64,000 bases of DNA from contig NZ_JACIAY010000002.1 of the NCBI RefSeq assembly GCF_014194975.1, positions 1-64,000 on the forward strand, in the 5' to 3' direction. Source of the DNA: Sphingomonas sp. BK580. Lineage in GTDB: Bacteria > Pseudomonadota > Alphaproteobacteria > Sphingomonadales > Sphingomonadaceae. Positions 53,215 to 62,370 of the stretch are shown here, one piece after another. The translations under genes were made by a program, and so were the position numbers. The notes under the pieces were generated by a model that did no database searches, had not been told where the DNA came from, and saw nothing but the letters and a program-made list of their open reading frames with translations. Numbering within the stretch: position 1 is the first letter of the stretch; each line of letters starts with the position of its first letter.

Positions 53215-53745
53215 ATGAACGACGACCTTCGGGCCCTGATCCGCACGATCCCCGACTTCCCCAAGCCCGGCATCCAGTTCCGCGACATCACCACCCTGCT
53301 GCTCGACCCGGCCGGCGTGGCCGCCTGCGTCGAGCGGATGGTGGCGGCGACCGAGGGGCCGATCGACCTGGTGGCGGGGATCGAGGCGCGCGGCTTCCTC
53401 TTCGCCGCGGCACTGGCGGTGCCGTTGCGCGCCGGCGTGCTGCTGATCCGCAAGGACGGCAAGCTGCCCGGCGCGACCATCGCCGAGGACTATGCGCTCG
53501 AATATGGCAGCGACCGGATCGCGATCCACGCCGACGCCTGCGCGCCGGGCGCGCGCGTGCTGCTCGTGGACGACCTCATCGCCACCGGCGGCACGGCGCG
53601 CGCCGCGGTGCGGCTGCTGCGCAAGGCCGGCGCCGAGGTGCGGCAGGCGCAGTTCGTCGTCGACCTGCCCGACCTGGGCGGCGCCGAGCGGCTGCGCGCC
53701 GACGACATCGCGGTCAGCGCGCTGGTGGCGTTCGAGGGGCACTGA
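53215..53745 (+). CDS. apt: Adenine phosphoribosyltransferase
   Basis: The product is 176 residues, a normal length. It has IPDFPKPGIQFRDITTLL, DLVAGIEARGFLFAAALA and the PRPP-binding VLLVDDLIATGGTARA. It joins adenine and PRPP to give AMP in the purine salvage pathway. The start is the ATG at 53215. Confidence 0.97.
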   Translation: MNDDLRALIRTIPDFPKPGIQFRDITTLLLDPAGVAACVERMVAATEGPIDLVAGIEARGFLFAAALAVPLRAGVLLIRKDGKLPGATIAEDYALEYGSDRIAIHADACAPGARVLLVDDLIATGGTARAAVRLLRKAGAEVRQAQFVVDLPDLGGAERLRADDIAVSALVAFEGH

Positions 53746-53834
53746 GCCTCGCCGGAACCGCCGGCCGCCCCGCGCCGTTGGCTCCGCATGGGCGGCGCGT
53801 ATCGGCCGCTTCCTCCAAGGTACGGAGAGTTCCG

Positions 53835-54431
53835 ATGAGATGGACCCACATCGTCGCCGCTGGCCTGCTCGGCGGGCTGGCGACCATGACCTCTGCCTGC
53901 TCGACCGGCTATGGCTATAGCGGGGTCGGCTTCGGCGTCGGCAGCGGCGGCTATTACGACGACCCGTACGGCGGGTACGGCTACGGCGGCTACGGTTATG
54001 CGCCGAGCTATTACGGGTGGAACGACGGCTTCTATTACCCGGGCACCGGCGTCTACGTCTACGATCGCTACCGTCGCCCGTATCGCTGGAACGACAACCA
54101 GCAGCGTTTCTGGCAGCAGCGCCGCGGCGGCTACAACGGGCGCGACGTGCGCGACAATTGGCGCGATTTCCGCCGGGATGTCGGGCGAGAGCGGCGCGAC
54201 TATCGCGGCGATCTCCGTGCCAACCGCGACGCCTATCGCGATGGCACGATCACGCGCGACCAGTTCCGTCAGGGGCGGCGCGACGCGCGGCAGGAATATC
54301 GCGGCGACGTGCGGCGCGAGTATCGGGAGACGCGACGCGAGAACCGCGCCGAGGGCTATCGTACGCCGCGGCCCGATCGCGGCCGGTCGGATCGCGGACC
54401 GGGGCCGCGGCGCGGGGAGCGTCCGCGCTGA
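53835..54431 (+). CDS. Lipoprotein rich in Gly/Tyr and Arg/Asp repeats
   Basis: The product is 198 residues. A lipoprotein signal peptide ends with TSAC near residue 22. Residues about 22-75 are Gly/Tyr-rich (YDDPYGGYGYGGYGYAPSYY); residues about 95-185 are a basic helix with repeated RRDxRxE units (RDFRRDVGRERRDYRG). It should sit on the outer membrane facing the periplasm. I know similar unnamed proteins from sphingomonads but no function. The start follows 'acggagagttccg'. Confidence 0.75.
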   Translation: MRWTHIVAAGLLGGLATMTSACSTGYGYSGVGFGVGSGGYYDDPYGGYGYGGYGYAPSYYGWNDGFYYPGTGVYVYDRYRRPYRWNDNQQRFWQQRRGGYNGRDVRDNWRDFRRDVGRERRDYRGDLRANRDAYRDGTITRDQFRQGRRDARQEYRGDVRREYRETRRENRAEGYRTPRPDRGRSDRGPGPRRGERPR

Positions 54432-54435
54432 CGGC

Positions 54436-55068
54436 TCAGCCGTGCTTCTTGAGGCCGCGCACCCGATGCCAGACGTAGAAGGCGATCGCCGCGACCAGCA
54501 CCACGCCGATCGCCGCGTCGGCGCGGTGGAAGAAGGCCTTCAGCCGCGGGTCGCTGTTCCATTTGTCGCCCAACGTCATGCCGATCCAGGCGAGCAGCAG
54601 GCAGAATGGCCAGGAACCCAGGAAGGTGTAGAGGTGGAACGGGATGAGCTTCATCCGCGCGACTCCGGCGGGGAAGGCGATGAAGGTGCGCACCACCGGC
54701 AGCATCCGCCCGATCAGGATCGCCCAGGCGCCCCAGCGGTTGAAGAAGCGGTCGGCGAGGTCGAGCTCGCCCGGGCCGACCAGCACGAAGCGGCCGAACT
54801 TCTCCGCCATCGGCCGCCCGCCGCGGCGTCCGATCTCATACGCGACGACCGAGCCGATGTTGCACCCGATCGCGCCCGCGGTCGCGGCGAGGAACAGGTT
54901 GAGCTCGCCGGTGGAGACGAGGTAGCCCGCGAACGGCATGATGATCTCGGACGGGAGCGGGATGCACGCGCTCTCGATCGCCATCAGTAGCGCGATTCCC
55001 CAATAGCCGCCGGCGGAGATCACGGCGATGGCGAAGCCGGCGAGCGCGGTAAGGATCTTCTCGACCAT
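54436..55068 (-). CDS. DedA family membrane protein
   Basis: The product is 210 residues. It has ESACIPLPSEIIMPFAGYLV, GRRGGRPMAEKFGRFVLV and GRMLPVVRTFIAFPAGVARM, all standard for DedA, with about five membrane helices. DedA proteins help recycle undecaprenyl phosphate or other lipids across the inner membrane and support proton homeostasis. It converges with the lipoprotein (4-base gap) and diverges from the aldo-keto reductase. Confidence 0.93.
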   Translation of the reverse strand: MVEKILTALAGFAIAVISAGGYWGIALLMAIESACIPLPSEIIMPFAGYLVSTGELNLFLAATAGAIGCNIGSVVAYEIGRRGGRPMAEKFGRFVLVGPGELDLADRFFNRWGAWAILIGRMLPVVRTFIAFPAGVARMKLIPFHLYTFLGSWPFCLLLAWIGMTLGDKWNSDPRLKAFFHRADAAIGVVLVAAIAFYVWHRVRGLKKHG

Positions 55069-55147
55069 GATGCTGCGCTTGCGTCACGCGGCTGCGAAAG
55101 GGAAGCCGCAAAGTGGAACCGTGCCGTCCAGCAACGGTTCGACGCGC

Positions 55148-55942
55148 ATGACCGATCTCACGCTCAACGACGGCCGCCGGATGCCCCAGCTCGGGCTCGG
55201 CACCTATCAGATCCCCGACTCCCAGGTCGCCGCGGTGGTACGCGCCGGACTCGACCTCGGCTTCCGCCTGGTCGACACCGCCGCGCTGTATCACAACGAG
55301 CGCGGCGTCGGCGAGGGGCTGGGCAAGGACGACGTCTGGCTCACCACGAAACTGTGGCACGACCAGCACGGCGACGCGGAGAGCGCGCTCGACGCGAGCC
55401 TCGCGCTGCTCGGGCGCGATCAGGTCGACCTGTACCTGATCCACTGGCCGCACCCCTCGGGCGGCCGCTTCGTCGACGCGTGGAAGGCGCTGGTGGCGTT
55501 GCGCGAGCAGGGGAAGGCGCGCTCGATCGGCGTCTCGAACTTCCTGCCCGAGCATCTCGACGCGATCATCGACGCCACCGGTGTGGTGCCCGCGGTCAAC
55601 CAGATCGAGCTGCACCCGACATTCCAACAGCGCGAGGTCCAGGCCTACAACCGCGAGCGCGGCATCGTCACGCAGAGCTGGTCGCCGCTGGGGCAGGGCG
55701 AGACGCTGCGCGACGAGCGCGTGGTCGCGATCGCCGAGCGACTCGACGCCACGCCCGCTCAGGTGCTGATCGCCTGGCACCTCGCGAAGGAGCTAGCGGT
55801 CATTCCCAAGGCCGGTAACCCGGATCACCTCGCGAGCAACTGGCGGGCGACCGAGCTGCGGCTGAGCGAGGACGACGTCGCCGCGATCGACGCGATGGAA
55901 GATCCCGACGGGCGGATGGGTCCGGACCCGCGCGAGCTGTGA
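55148..55942 (+). CDS. Aldo/keto reductase
   Basis: The product is 264 residues, a 2,5-diketo-gluconate-reductase-like length. It has the catalytic set: Asp in RLVDTAALYHNE with the Tyr, Lys in LTTKLW and His in LIHWP, then VNQIELHP and VIPKAGNP for NADP binding. It reduces aldehydes or ketones in the cytoplasm. The ATG at 55148 gives the usual N-terminus. The gap 55943-56242 holds hairpin DNA but no gene. Confidence 0.93.
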   Translation: MTDLTLNDGRRMPQLGLGTYQIPDSQVAAVVRAGLDLGFRLVDTAALYHNERGVGEGLGKDDVWLTTKLWHDQHGDAESALDASLALLGRDQVDLYLIHWPHPSGGRFVDAWKALVALREQGKARSIGVSNFLPEHLDAIIDATGVVPAVNQIELHPTFQQREVQAYNRERGIVTQSWSPLGQGETLRDERVVAIAERLDATPAQVLIAWHLAKELAVIPKAGNPDHLASNWRATELRLSEDDVAAIDAMEDPDGRMGPDPREL

Positions 55943-55957
55943 GGCACGAGTGAAATC

Positions 55958-55976
55958 CTCCCCGCTTGGCGGGGAG
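55958..55976. repeat. Hairpin after the aldo/keto reductase gene
   Basis: An 8-bp perfect stem, ctccccgc-ttg-gcggggag, lies 15 bases after the stop. A T-run is absent, so it is a repeat or a weak terminator. Further hairpin-prone 'gtgctcctgcgccaggag' DNA follows at 56020-56040. Confidence 0.5.
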
Positions 55977-56242
55977 ATCGCCGCGCGCTCGAGCATGATC
56001 CGCCACGTTGGTCATACGGGCGTGCTCCTGCGCCAGGAGCTGAGCGACACGAACGCTGTCCCCGCCGCCCCGGCCTCTGGCGTTCGCGGGAGCACGCTTC
56101 CGCTGCGATCGATCACACTCTGACGCGGTGGTGAAGGGGGTTCCTCATCAACGCGACGGTCGCTCGCGGAGACCCCGTCCGCTACCTTTCGGCTGGTCCC
56201 CTCCCCGTGAGCGAGGCGGCTCTCGCCCGACGGATCGTCTTC

Positions 56243-57646
56243 TCACCCGGCCGCCGCGTGCGCCATCCGCAGGTCCTCCACGAAGCGCTCATACTCGCTC
56301 GCCTTGGCCGCCTCGTCGGGTAGGCGCAGCAGGTAGCTCGGGTGGACCGTGATCCACGCCGCGCCGCCGTCGGGCAGGCGCAGCTCGCGGCCGCGCTCGC
56401 GGCCGATCGTCATGACCTTGCCGAACAGGCTGCGCGCCGCGGTCGCGCCGAGCGCGACGGTCACCTTCGGGCGCAGCAGCATCTGCTCCTGCTCGATCCA
56501 CCAGCGGCACGCCTCGATCTCCCCCGCATCGGGCTTGGCGTGGATCCGGCGCTTGCCGCGCGGCTCGAACTTGAAGTGTTTGACCGCGTTGGTGATATAG
56601 GTCTCCGCGCGGGTGATTCCCGCCGCCGCGAGCGCGCGGTCGAAGACCTGCCCCGCGGGGCCGACGAAGGGATGACCGGCGAGATCCTCCTGGTCGCCGG
56701 GCTGCTCGCCGACGAACATCATCGTCGCGTCGACCGGGCCTTCGCCGAACACCGTCTGCGTCGCGGGCTTGTAGAGATGACAGCGCGTGCACGCCGACGC
56801 CTCGTCCCGAAGTGCCTCCCACGCCGCCAACGCATTGTCGCCGACGGCGCTCGCGCGCGCCTTGTCGATCATCCCGCTCTCCCGTGCCTGTGCGGTCGCC
56901 AGCAGCTGCGGCACCAGTGCCGTCTCCGGCATGTTCTTCCAGTACTTCCGCGGCATCTCGCGGAGCATCGTGCCGACTTTCACGCGCGCCGGATTGAAGA
57001 TGCTGGCGTAATAGGTCTTCCACACTTCCTCGATCGGATCGCCCTCGGGCGCGTCGCCGCGCTCCGCCGCCGGCCCCTCCCGGAGCGCCGCGCCGTCCCA
57101 GTGGAGCGACACCTCGGGCGTCAGGATCGACCAGCGCATGCTGGCGAAGCGGTTGACGAAGAACGCCGCGTTGGCGCGGACAATGTGATGCTCGGGCTCG
57201 AACCAGGCGACGTAGCGCTCGCCCGCGTCGTCGCTGACCGAGCGGAAGCGCACGAAGGCGCGCATCTTGTGGATGTCGCGCCGCACCGACTTGGCGAGCG
57301 CCTCGATGCGGCGGACGAGCGGGTCGGCATGGTCGTCGGTCAGCCGCGGCGTCTCGCGCAGGCGCCAGAGCATCGCATAGAGCAGCGCGAACCGCTCGGG
57401 GTCACGGTGCAGCGCGGCGCTGTTGGCGAGATCGAGGAAGGCGCGCGGCACGCGCGTCGCCGGCGCGGTGGCGTCGTGGCGCGGGGCAGCGGGCGGCTCG
57501 GCGGCCGTCGCGGCGAACAGATCGGTGGCGGCGGTGCCGACCTGCCACACGACCGCCTCGGGCGCGACATGCTCGGCGAGCAGCCCACGCGCGGCATCGC
57601 GCCAACCGTCGACGTCGTCGGGCGCGGAGAGGGTGACGACGCGCAA
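56243..57646 (-). CDS. UdgX family uracil-DNA-binding protein with N-terminal DUF4130 domain
   Basis: The product is 467 residues. The N-terminal 250 residues match the DUF4130 domain (FVRFRSVSDDAGERYVAWFEPEHHIV and PRKYWKNMPE). The C-terminal 190 residues are a family 4/5-type uracil-DNA glycosylase with CTRCHLY, MFVGEQPGDQEDLAGHPFVGPAG and a loop KRRIHAKP (about 365-372) that is the mark of UdgX; its His forms a covalent link to uracil-site DNA in the mycobacterial enzyme. It is a DNA-repair protein. It lies downstream of a radical SAM gene that usually accompanies it. I see Cys 286, 289 and 380 for the iron-sulfur cluster. Confidence 0.9.
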   Translation of the reverse strand: MRVVTLSAPDDVDGWRDAARGLLAEHVAPEAVVWQVGTAATDLFAATAAEPPAAPRHDATAPATRVPRAFLDLANSAALHRDPERFALLYAMLWRLRETPRLTDDHADPLVRRIEALAKSVRRDIHKMRAFVRFRSVSDDAGERYVAWFEPEHHIVRANAAFFVNRFASMRWSILTPEVSLHWDGAALREGPAAERGDAPEGDPIEEVWKTYYASIFNPARVKVGTMLREMPRKYWKNMPETALVPQLLATAQARESGMIDKARASAVGDNALAAWEALRDEASACTRCHLYKPATQTVFGEGPVDATMMFVGEQPGDQEDLAGHPFVGPAGQVFDRALAAAGITRAETYITNAVKHFKFEPRGKRRIHAKPDAGEIEACRWWIEQEQMLLRPKVTVALGATAARSLFGKVMTIGRERGRELRLPDGGAAWITVHPSYLLRLPDEAAKASEYERFVEDLRMAHAAAG

Positions 57647-57664
57647 GGCTAGCGAACGTCCAAG

Positions 57665-57761
57665 CCCCTCCCCTTCAGGGGAGGGGTCGGGGTGGGGAGC
57701 TCCCGCAGGTGAAACACTCGCGGCGACGCCCCATTCCCGACCCCTCCCCTGAAGGGGAGGG
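57665..57761. repeat. Long palindromic repeat between the radical SAM gene and udgX
   Basis: Arms at 57665-57690 (cccctccccttcagggga...) and 57736-57761 are inverted copies, and each arm is itself a hairpin. It lies in the 204-bp gap and could end some transcripts of the radical SAM gene. Confidence 0.75.
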
Positions 57762-57850
57762 AAGAGGTATGCTTCACCGCTGGGCCACGTCGAACGATCA
57801 CCTCGTCACAGCGCGCCACTGCGACGATCCGTTTCACCCGCGAGTCACTC

Positions 57851-59104
57851 TCACGCGGCGAACAGCTCGAGCTGCTCGGTCTTCGCCTTGGGCGCGACCA
57901 GCGGTCTGAGCTCGGCGCGGTCGGCGAGCACCACCGGCCGCCAGTCCTCGCAGATGATGAACGGACGCACCCGCGCGATCGAGACCGTCAGCCGCGCCAC
58001 GTCGTCCAGCCGCAGTCGTCGCCAGCGCCGCGCCGTCAGGATGCTCTTCACCGCCTTCGTGCCGAGACCCGGCACGCGCCACAGCAGCTCGCGCGGCGCG
58101 CGGTTGACGTCGACCGGGAAGCGATCGCGGAACTTGAGCGCCCAGGCGAGCTTGGGGTCGATGTCGAGCGGGAGCATCCCCGTTCCCTCATCGGCCGCGG
58201 CGACGACCTCGTCCGTGGAGAAGCCGTAGAAGCGCATCAGCCAGTCCGACTGGTACAAGCGGTGTTCGCGCATCAGCGGCGGGCGCTGCAGCGGCAGCAC
58301 CGCGGACGCGTCGGGGATCGGGCTGAACGCGCTATAATAGACGCGCCGCAGCCCGAAACGATCATACAGCGTAGACGCCTTGCGGACGATGTCGCCGTCG
58401 GTCGCGGCGTCGGCGCCGACGATCATCTGGGTCGATTGGCCCGCCGGCGCGAAGCGCGGCGCCGACTTGTAGCGGGAGCGCGCGTCGGCGGTGTCGGTGA
58501 TCGCCGCCTTCATCTCGCCCATCGCGCCCTCGATCCGCGCCCCATCCTTCTCGGGCGCGAGTCGGCGCAACCCGCCGACGGTGGGCAGCTCGACGTTGAT
58601 CGACACGCGGTCGGCGTAGAGGCCGGCCTGATGGACCAGCTCGGGGTCGGCGTCCGGGATGGTCTTGAGATGGATATAGCCGCGGAAATGATGATCCTCG
58701 CGCAGCGAGCGCGCGACCTCGACCAGCTGCTCCATCGTATAATTCGTCGACTTGATGATGCCGGAAGAGAGGAACAGCCCCTCGATATAGTTGCGGCGGT
58801 AGAAGGAGAGGGTGAGGTTCACCACCTCCTGCGCGCTGAAGCGGGCGCGGCGTACGTTCGAGCTCTTGCGGTTGATGCAATAATGGCAGTCGAACACGCA
58901 GCTGTTGGTCAGCAGGATCTTGAGCAGCGAGATGCAGCGGCCGTCGGGCGCGTACGCGTGGCAGATGCCCATGCCCTCGGTCGAGCCTAGCCCCTTGCCG
59001 TCGGCCGAGGTGCGCTTCGAGGTCCCCGACGACGCGCACGACGCGTCGTACTTCGCCGCGTCGGCAAGGATTTCCAGTTTCCGGCGGACATCGAGCTGCG
59101 CCAT
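57851..59104 (-). CDS. Radical SAM protein linked to UdgX (putative DNA modification/repair)
   Basis: The product is 417 residues. The iron-sulfur cluster motif is CVFDCHYC (Cys 69, 73, 76). Before it lies STEGMGICHAYAPDGRCISLLKILLTNS, a family signature. The C-terminus has a helix-hairpin-helix DNA-binding motif (LLWRVPGLGTKAVKSILTARRW). The family is described as a putative DNA modification/repair radical SAM protein of the type found with UDG-like genes. It should use SAM to make a radical that acts on DNA or on a partner. It ends 205 bases before udgX on the same strand. Confidence 0.92.
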   Translation of the reverse strand: MAQLDVRRKLEILADAAKYDASCASSGTSKRTSADGKGLGSTEGMGICHAYAPDGRCISLLKILLTNSCVFDCHYCINRKSSNVRRARFSAQEVVNLTLSFYRRNYIEGLFLSSGIIKSTNYTMEQLVEVARSLREDHHFRGYIHLKTIPDADPELVHQAGLYADRVSINVELPTVGGLRRLAPEKDGARIEGAMGEMKAAITDTADARSRYKSAPRFAPAGQSTQMIVGADAATDGDIVRKASTLYDRFGLRRVYYSAFSPIPDASAVLPLQRPPLMREHRLYQSDWLMRFYGFSTDEVVAAADEGTGMLPLDIDPKLAWALKFRDRFPVDVNRAPRELLWRVPGLGTKAVKSILTARRWRRLRLDDVARLTVSIARVRPFIICEDWRPVVLADRAELRPLVAPKAKTEQLELFAA

Positions 59105-59169
59105 GTGTTCGATGTATGTTCACTTCCTCGCCTTGTCGAGGGCGAAGCGACCTGCCATGGATCAGCCCC

Positions 59170-60459
59170 GTGCGAAGGATCGTCGATCGGCTCGGACCCA
59201 ACGGTCCCTATCTCGCGCTGGCGCTGACCTGCCTGCTCGGCTGGGGCTTCAAGGCGCATTGCGGCGCGGCCTGGAGCGGCAGTGAGCAATATGTCACTGG
59301 CTGCTACAGCGACGCGGTGCCGTTCTGGGGCTCGCGCGGGGTCTCTGCCGGGCAGGTGCCCTACTTCCAGGCCCGGATGGAATATCCCGTGCTCACCGGC
59401 GCACTGATCTGGGTGGAAGGGCTGTTCGCTCGTCTTCTCGACGGTCCGCGCGCGAACGCGGGCGACTTCCTCGTGGCGGTGACCTTCGGCAACGCCCTTC
59501 TCGCCTTCGTCATCCTAGAAGTGATCCGGGGTGCGGGTGCGAGCCTGGCACGCCAATATGCCTGGGCGCTGGCGCCGCCGCTGGTGCTCTATCTCGGCCA
59601 CAACTGGGACCTGCTCGCCGCCACCTTCGCGGTCGCGGCGATGCGCGCCGCGTCGCGCGAGCAGGCGCCGCGCGCGGCGGCGCTGGCCGCGCTGGGGGGC
59701 GCGGCCAAGCTCTTCCCGGTGCTGCTGCTGCCGCTTCTGGGTCTCGGTGCCGTGGTCGGTCGCGGCGACATCCCGTCGCGCGTGCGTCGCGCGGCGGTGC
59801 TGGTCGCGGTGGCGGTCGGCGCCTGGGGCGCGGTGAACCTGCCGGTGGCCTGGTTCGCTCGCGAGAATTGGGGCGAGTTCTACGTCTTCTCGGGCGAGCG
59901 CGGCGGTACCGCGGCGAGCGTCTGGGAGCTGATGGCGCAGTTCGGCTGGTGGCAGACCGACGTGTCGACGCGTAATTTGTGGTCGCTGCTGCTGTTCCTC
60001 GGCGGCGCGGCGACGATCGTGGCGGTCGGCTGGCGCCGCCACGGCGCGCGCGCGTGGCTGCTGTTCACCCCGGTGCTCGCCTGGTTCCTGCTGACCAACA
60101 AGGTCTACTCGCCGCAGTTCGACGTGTGGTTATGGCCGCTGCTGGTGCTCACCGCGACCCGCGTTCGCCCGCTCGCTTTGTTCCTGCTCGGGGATCTGGC
60201 CGCGTATTTCGCCGAGTTCTGGCTGTTCGCGGGTTGGGAAGGGGCGAATGTCTCGGCGACTCAGGCGGACGTTCTCGTCGCCGCGAGCGTTCGCGCGGTA
60301 GCGCTGCTGTGGCTCATCCATGCCGCGGTACGCGATCCCGCCCCGGGGTGGGTGAGCGTGCCGGGAGCGGGCGGCGCGGGAACGGCGGCGGGGCAGGTCG
60401 GAGCGCGCGCCCTCTCCGGCGCCGTCATCCCCGCGCCGGCGACGACTCAGACGCGCTGA
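59170..60459 (+). CDS. Membrane glycosyltransferase, DUF2029/GT87-like
   Basis: The product is about 429 residues with about ten membrane helices. It has the early periplasmic loop VPYFQARMEYPVLTGAL, including the E-Y-P motif common in DUF2029/GT87 proteins, and a later AAKLFPVLLLPLL segment. The family moves sugars from polyprenyl carriers to outer-leaflet acceptors. I chose the GTG at 59170; an ATG at 59116 would leave only 11 bases from the divergent radical SAM start. Confidence 0.8.
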   Translation: MRRIVDRLGPNGPYLALALTCLLGWGFKAHCGAAWSGSEQYVTGCYSDAVPFWGSRGVSAGQVPYFQARMEYPVLTGALIWVEGLFARLLDGPRANAGDFLVAVTFGNALLAFVILEVIRGAGASLARQYAWALAPPLVLYLGHNWDLLAATFAVAAMRAASREQAPRAAALAALGGAAKLFPVLLLPLLGLGAVVGRGDIPSRVRRAAVLVAVAVGAWGAVNLPVAWFARENWGEFYVFSGERGGTAASVWELMAQFGWWQTDVSTRNLWSLLLFLGGAATIVAVGWRRHGARAWLLFTPVLAWFLLTNKVYSPQFDVWLWPLLVLTATRVRPLALFLLGDLAAYFAEFWLFAGWEGANVSATQADVLVAASVRAVALLWLIHAAVRDPAPGWVSVPGAGGAGTAAGQVGARALSGAVIPAPATTQTR

Positions 60460-60469
60460 CGTCGCCCGT

Positions 60470-60511
60470 CCTGCGCCGGCCTAAGCGTGTCTGGATCCGT
60501 GCCGGCGCAGG
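60470..60511. terminator. Hairpin between convergent genes
   Basis: A perfect 11-bp inverted repeat, cctgcgccggc at 60470-60480 and gccggcgcagg at 60501-60511, has a 20-base loop. It lies between the convergent glycosyltransferase and LOG-family genes. There is no T-run, so termination is inferred. Confidence 0.5.
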
Positions 60512-60594
60512 GCTGACGATGGGGAGGCGTGGAGGCACGGCGGCGCAGGTGAAGGAAGGCCCCTGCAGCGAATCCGTCCTCCCCGCGGCACCGA

Positions 60595-61479
60595 TCACCG
60601 CGGCACGTCGCCCCGCTCGTGCCGGTCACGGTAGAATTGCTGCACCACCGCCCAGCCCTCGGCGGCGCTCTCGACGTAGCGGAAGATGCCGAGGTCGCGC
60701 TCGGACACGACACCCTCCTCGACCAAGGCCTCGAAGTTCACCACCCGCTCCCAGAACTCGCGCCCGAACAGCAGCACGGGGATCGGCTCGACCTTGCCGG
60801 TCTGGATCAGCGTCAGCAGCTCGAACAGCTCGTCGAACGTGCCGAACCCGCCCGGGAAGGCCGCCAGCGCCCGCGCGTGGAGCAGGAAGTGCATCTTGCG
60901 CAGCGCGAAATAGTGGAACTGCGTGCTCAGCGCCGGCGTGACATAGGGGTTGGGCGCCTGCTCGTGCGGCAGCACGATGTTGAGCCCGATCGACTCGGCG
61001 TGGACATCGGCCGCGCCGCGGTTGGCCGCCTCCATGATCGAGGGGCCGCCGCCCGAGCAGACCACGAAGTGGCGCTTGCCGGCCTCGTCGCGCGGGAAAT
61101 TGGAGCAGAGCTGCGCCAGCTCGCGCGCCATGTCGTAATATCTGCTCTTCGCCACCAGCTTCTCGGCGACGCGGCGGCTCTTCTCGTCGGTGGCGAGATC
61201 GAGCAGCGCCTGTGCCTTGGCGGGTTCGGGAATGCGTGCCGAGCCGTAGAAGACGAAGGTCGAACCAATGTGCGCTTCCTCGAAGATCAGCTGGGTCTTG
61301 AGCAGCTCGAGCTGGAAGCGGACCGGGCGCAGGTCCTCGCGCAGCAGGAAGTCCATGTCCTGGAAGGCGAGCCGATAGGCGGGGCTCTCGGTCTGCGGGG
61401 TGGAGACGTTGGTCTTGGCGACCTCGGCATCCTGCTTGGCGCGCGGGAAGACGCGGCTGGGTACGCGGGTATCTGTCAT
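60595..61479 (-). CDS. LOG family protein (cytokinin-phosphohydrolase-like)
   Basis: The product is 294 residues. It has HFVVCSGGGPSIMEAANRGA, then FHYFALRKMHFLLHARALAAFPGGFGTFDELFE, where PGGxGTxxE is the LOG active-site motif. Members cleave nucleotide 5'-monophosphates at the base-ribose bond. The extra N-terminal 90 residues (LLREDLRPVRFQLELLKTQL) place it in the longer bacterial branch. It lies downstream of the extensin-like gene on the same strand. Confidence 0.9.
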   Translation of the reverse strand: MTDTRVPSRVFPRAKQDAEVAKTNVSTPQTESPAYRLAFQDMDFLLREDLRPVRFQLELLKTQLIFEEAHIGSTFVFYGSARIPEPAKAQALLDLATDEKSRRVAEKLVAKSRYYDMARELAQLCSNFPRDEAGKRHFVVCSGGGPSIMEAANRGAADVHAESIGLNIVLPHEQAPNPYVTPALSTQFHYFALRKMHFLLHARALAAFPGGFGTFDELFELLTLIQTGKVEPIPVLLFGREFWERVVNFEALVEEGVVSERDLGIFRYVESAAEGWAVVQQFYRDRHERGDVPR

Positions 61480-61528
61480 CGCGGACCGATAGGACGGGAT
61501 GATGACGGTCGCAAGAACATGGGGCACG

Positions 61529-62188
61529 TCAGCGGCAGAAGCGCGCGCCGTCGTCCTCGAGATGCAGATGATCGCGATGCACCGCATTGTAATCGGGCGA
61601 CAGCACTGTGCCGAAGCGGCGGCAGGCCGAGGCATGGACGGTGCGCAGGAACTGCTGCACCGCCGGATCGGGCGAGCGCCAGTCGCCCAGGATCGAGATG
61701 CGGCGCCCATCCTTGAGCTCGAACGCGGCGATGTCGATCGCGTTGGCGAGCGCGTGGCCCGAGCGCCGCGCCGGTCCCTTGGTCCCGATCGTGTTGCGGC
61801 AGGCGTAGCTGCCCATGCTGACGATTCGCGACAGCTCCGAGCCGAGGATCTGATAGGCTGCCGGCGCGACGCCGTTGCGGGCCCAGGCGGCGTAGGTGCG
61901 CGCCTCGCCGCAGCGCACCGCCCCGAGATTGGCGGTGGGCACGCCGATGTCGAGCAGCTTGACCGTGCCGACCAGCGCGCAGCCACCGCCATATTGTTTG
62001 TCGGGCAGCGGCTGGAAGTCGACGCCCAGCGCGCGCAGGTCGGCGAAGCACTGGCGCGTCTCGCGCGGGCTCGGTCCCTCGACCTCAGCGCGCGTGCTCG
62101 GCAGGGCGGGGCGCTCCACCCGCCCGCAGCCGGCGAGCACGAGTGCCACGAGGAGGATGAGGGAAGTATGGTTACGCCACGACGCCAT
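61529..62188 (-). CDS. Extensin-like lipoprotein (LD-transpeptidase/DD-peptidase-like fold)
   Basis: The product is 219 residues. A lipoprotein signal peptide ends in VLAGCG. The domain (extensin-like C-terminal) has GGGCALVGTVKLLDIGV, RSGHALANAIDIAAFEL and a C-terminal HRDHLHLEDDGARFCR, with His and Asp zinc ligands and HLH like M15/VanY peptidases. It probably cuts cell wall peptides in the periplasm. It is transcribed with or just before the LOG gene. Confidence 0.88.
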   Translation of the reverse strand: MASWRNHTSLILLVALVLAGCGRVERPALPSTRAEVEGPSPRETRQCFADLRALGVDFQPLPDKQYGGGCALVGTVKLLDIGVPTANLGAVRCGEARTYAAWARNGVAPAAYQILGSELSRIVSMGSYACRNTIGTKGPARRSGHALANAIDIAAFELKDGRRISILGDWRSPDPAVQQFLRTVHASACRRFGTVLSPDYNAVHRDHLHLEDDGARFCR

Positions 62189-62370
62189 CGGCCCCGTGTA
62201 ACGGCGGATCGCGCCGAGCTAAAGGCGACGACCGCTGTTACGCCTGATCCGCTGGCCGAACCGCACGCGCGACGATCATGCGGCTTGCCAGCGGCATCGC
62301 GCGTCTGTAGCGCGGTCGACGGGCCACGCGGTCCCAACGCCGCGCGTGCTCTCTGTAAGGAGAGTCAGAC

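Noticed and set aside
51493..53745. Open frame of about 750 codons spanning amidase antisense and apt
   Set aside because: Only the part from 53215, the apt gene, is real; the upstream part is the antisense of the amidase and is low complexity.
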